Positions 63,271-64,000 of a stretch of 64,000 nucleotides of DNA are shown one piece after another. Within the stretch, counting starts at the first letter, position 1. Every line of letters starts with the position of its first letter. A model generated the notes under the pieces. It searched no databases, was not told the DNA's origin, and saw nothing but the letters and a program-made list of their open reading frames with translations. The position numbers and the translations under genes are program-made. The DNA lies in the NCBI RefSeq assembly GCF_018691265.1, contig NW_024881313.1, positions 3,898,501 to 3,962,500 on the forward strand, in the 5' to 3' direction. The DNA is from Tyto alba (taxonomy: Eukaryota; Chordata; Aves; Strigiformes; Tytonidae).

Positions 63271-64000
63271 ACAGTGATCGGGGCTTCATGTTTGCTCTGT
63301 ATTTAAGCATTACAGCCAGGTTTGCCCTGCACAGCTCTGAATCAGACCATAATATTATTTCCTATTTCAAGCCCTTTTCTGTTGCAGTCACTTGAAGAAC
63401 TGCATTACTGTTTTATTTCACATTACATTTGAGGTAGAGGGGAAAATGTAACAGGATTCGGTGGCAGCTAAAACTGCCTGCAAGTTGTTTAAAATTGTCT
63501 CTAATTCTTTCCCATCAATTTTATCAGTACCTTTTTTCCCGTTATAGTAGCATTCTAAAATATTTTAGTAAGATTCAGAGATGACCTCACTCATTTAACA
63601 TCTTTATTTTTTTTAAAGGAGGGTCCAATATAATTTCACCGGTCTTCAAAGTCCATACTTCCAAAAGGCTATTTTTTTCCATTATCTTTTGACTGAAAAC
63701 CATGAAGGCACAGATGAATGTGTCTTTTTGACCTTAAAATCACTGTATTTTGAGTAAGAAGTCATGTTATGAAGAGCAACATGCATCTGACAGGACTTGC
63801 CCACAAAATGAATAATAATGATTTATTTTAAAAGTTTTTCATAAACTGGTACATGCTTGGGTGGACCAAATGATACCCACTTTAACTAGGCGCATACCAG
63901 TTTGAACCAGAATTAGACAAATCTCAGGAGCTGCTTCCAGAGGGTAGTAGTATTAGCCATGTTGATCTAAAAATGAAACTCATCTTTGTCCATGTACTAG

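Larger units (their letters stand above)
46944..64000 (-). other. CREB5: Part of a large upstream CREB5 intron
   Basis: More than 17 kb upstream of the His-rich exon with no exon matching the earlier CREB5 protein (the conserved stretch before RLKAAL was looked for and not seen), so the intron extends beyond the window. CREB5 is known to have very large introns. Contents recognised: a CR1 LINE (57268-58230), a possible LTR scrap (59135-59173), simple repeats, a perfect CRE (59760-59767) and AT-rich blocks that look like conserved noncoding sequence (about 52280-52560, 58640-58760). Confidence 0.8.

Noticed and set aside
1..64000. Search for CRISPR arrays, tRNA, rRNA, bacterial operons or phage genes
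   Set aside because: None seen; the tandem repeats present are simple sequence or the 23-bp minisatellite without unique spacers.

Overview
The window looks like chromosomal DNA from a bird (a sauropsid at least). The evidence is a long AT-leaning background with homopolymer tracts, a 5'-truncated CR1 LINE of avian type at 57268-58230, and minus-strand exons that encode the C-terminal half of CREB5 with near-mammalian protein conservation. No bacterial or plasmid features are present.

The only protein-coding gene I can support is CREB5 (cAMP responsive element binding protein 5, ATF2/CREB5/ATF7 bZIP family), on the minus strand. Its last four coding exons lie at 46620-46943 (histidine-rich), 41129-41356 (basic region and start of the zipper), 40014-40122 (rest of the zipper) and 38679-38842 (C-terminus and stop). 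Phases and splice sites fit together, giving 274 continuous residues. Earlier exons are not in the window, so 46944-64000 is part of a large upstream intron. The 3' UTR probably runs from 38678 to about 32010, where a minus-strand AATAAA lies.

Layout: 1-23250 is intergenic DNA downstream of CREB5, with one small CpG-rich patch (about 1360-1790), homopolymer runs and several short perfect palindromes. A strong CpG island lies at about 23290-24330; it has E2F-like and CRE-half-site motifs, a Kozak-perfect ATG and a consensus splice donor, so it may be an unannotated promoter and first exon. 24330-32010 is intergenic, with a TATC/TATCTG microsatellite, a G20 run and a compact element at 31400-31640 built of inverted and direct repeats. 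32010-38678 is the probable CREB5 3' UTR and oddly contains a CpG-rich block with a G21 run (35150-35690). 38679-46943 holds the exons and three complete introns, including a 23-bp minisatellite. 46944-64000 is upstream intron with the CR1, a possible LTR scrap, a perfect CRE and some conserved-looking AT-rich stretches.

I found no new multi-gene system. The items most worth checking are the orphan CpG island at 23.3-24.3 kb, the CpG block inside the CREB5 3' UTR, the repeat-built element at 31.4-31.6 kb, and the perfect CRE in the intron of a CRE-binding factor gene.
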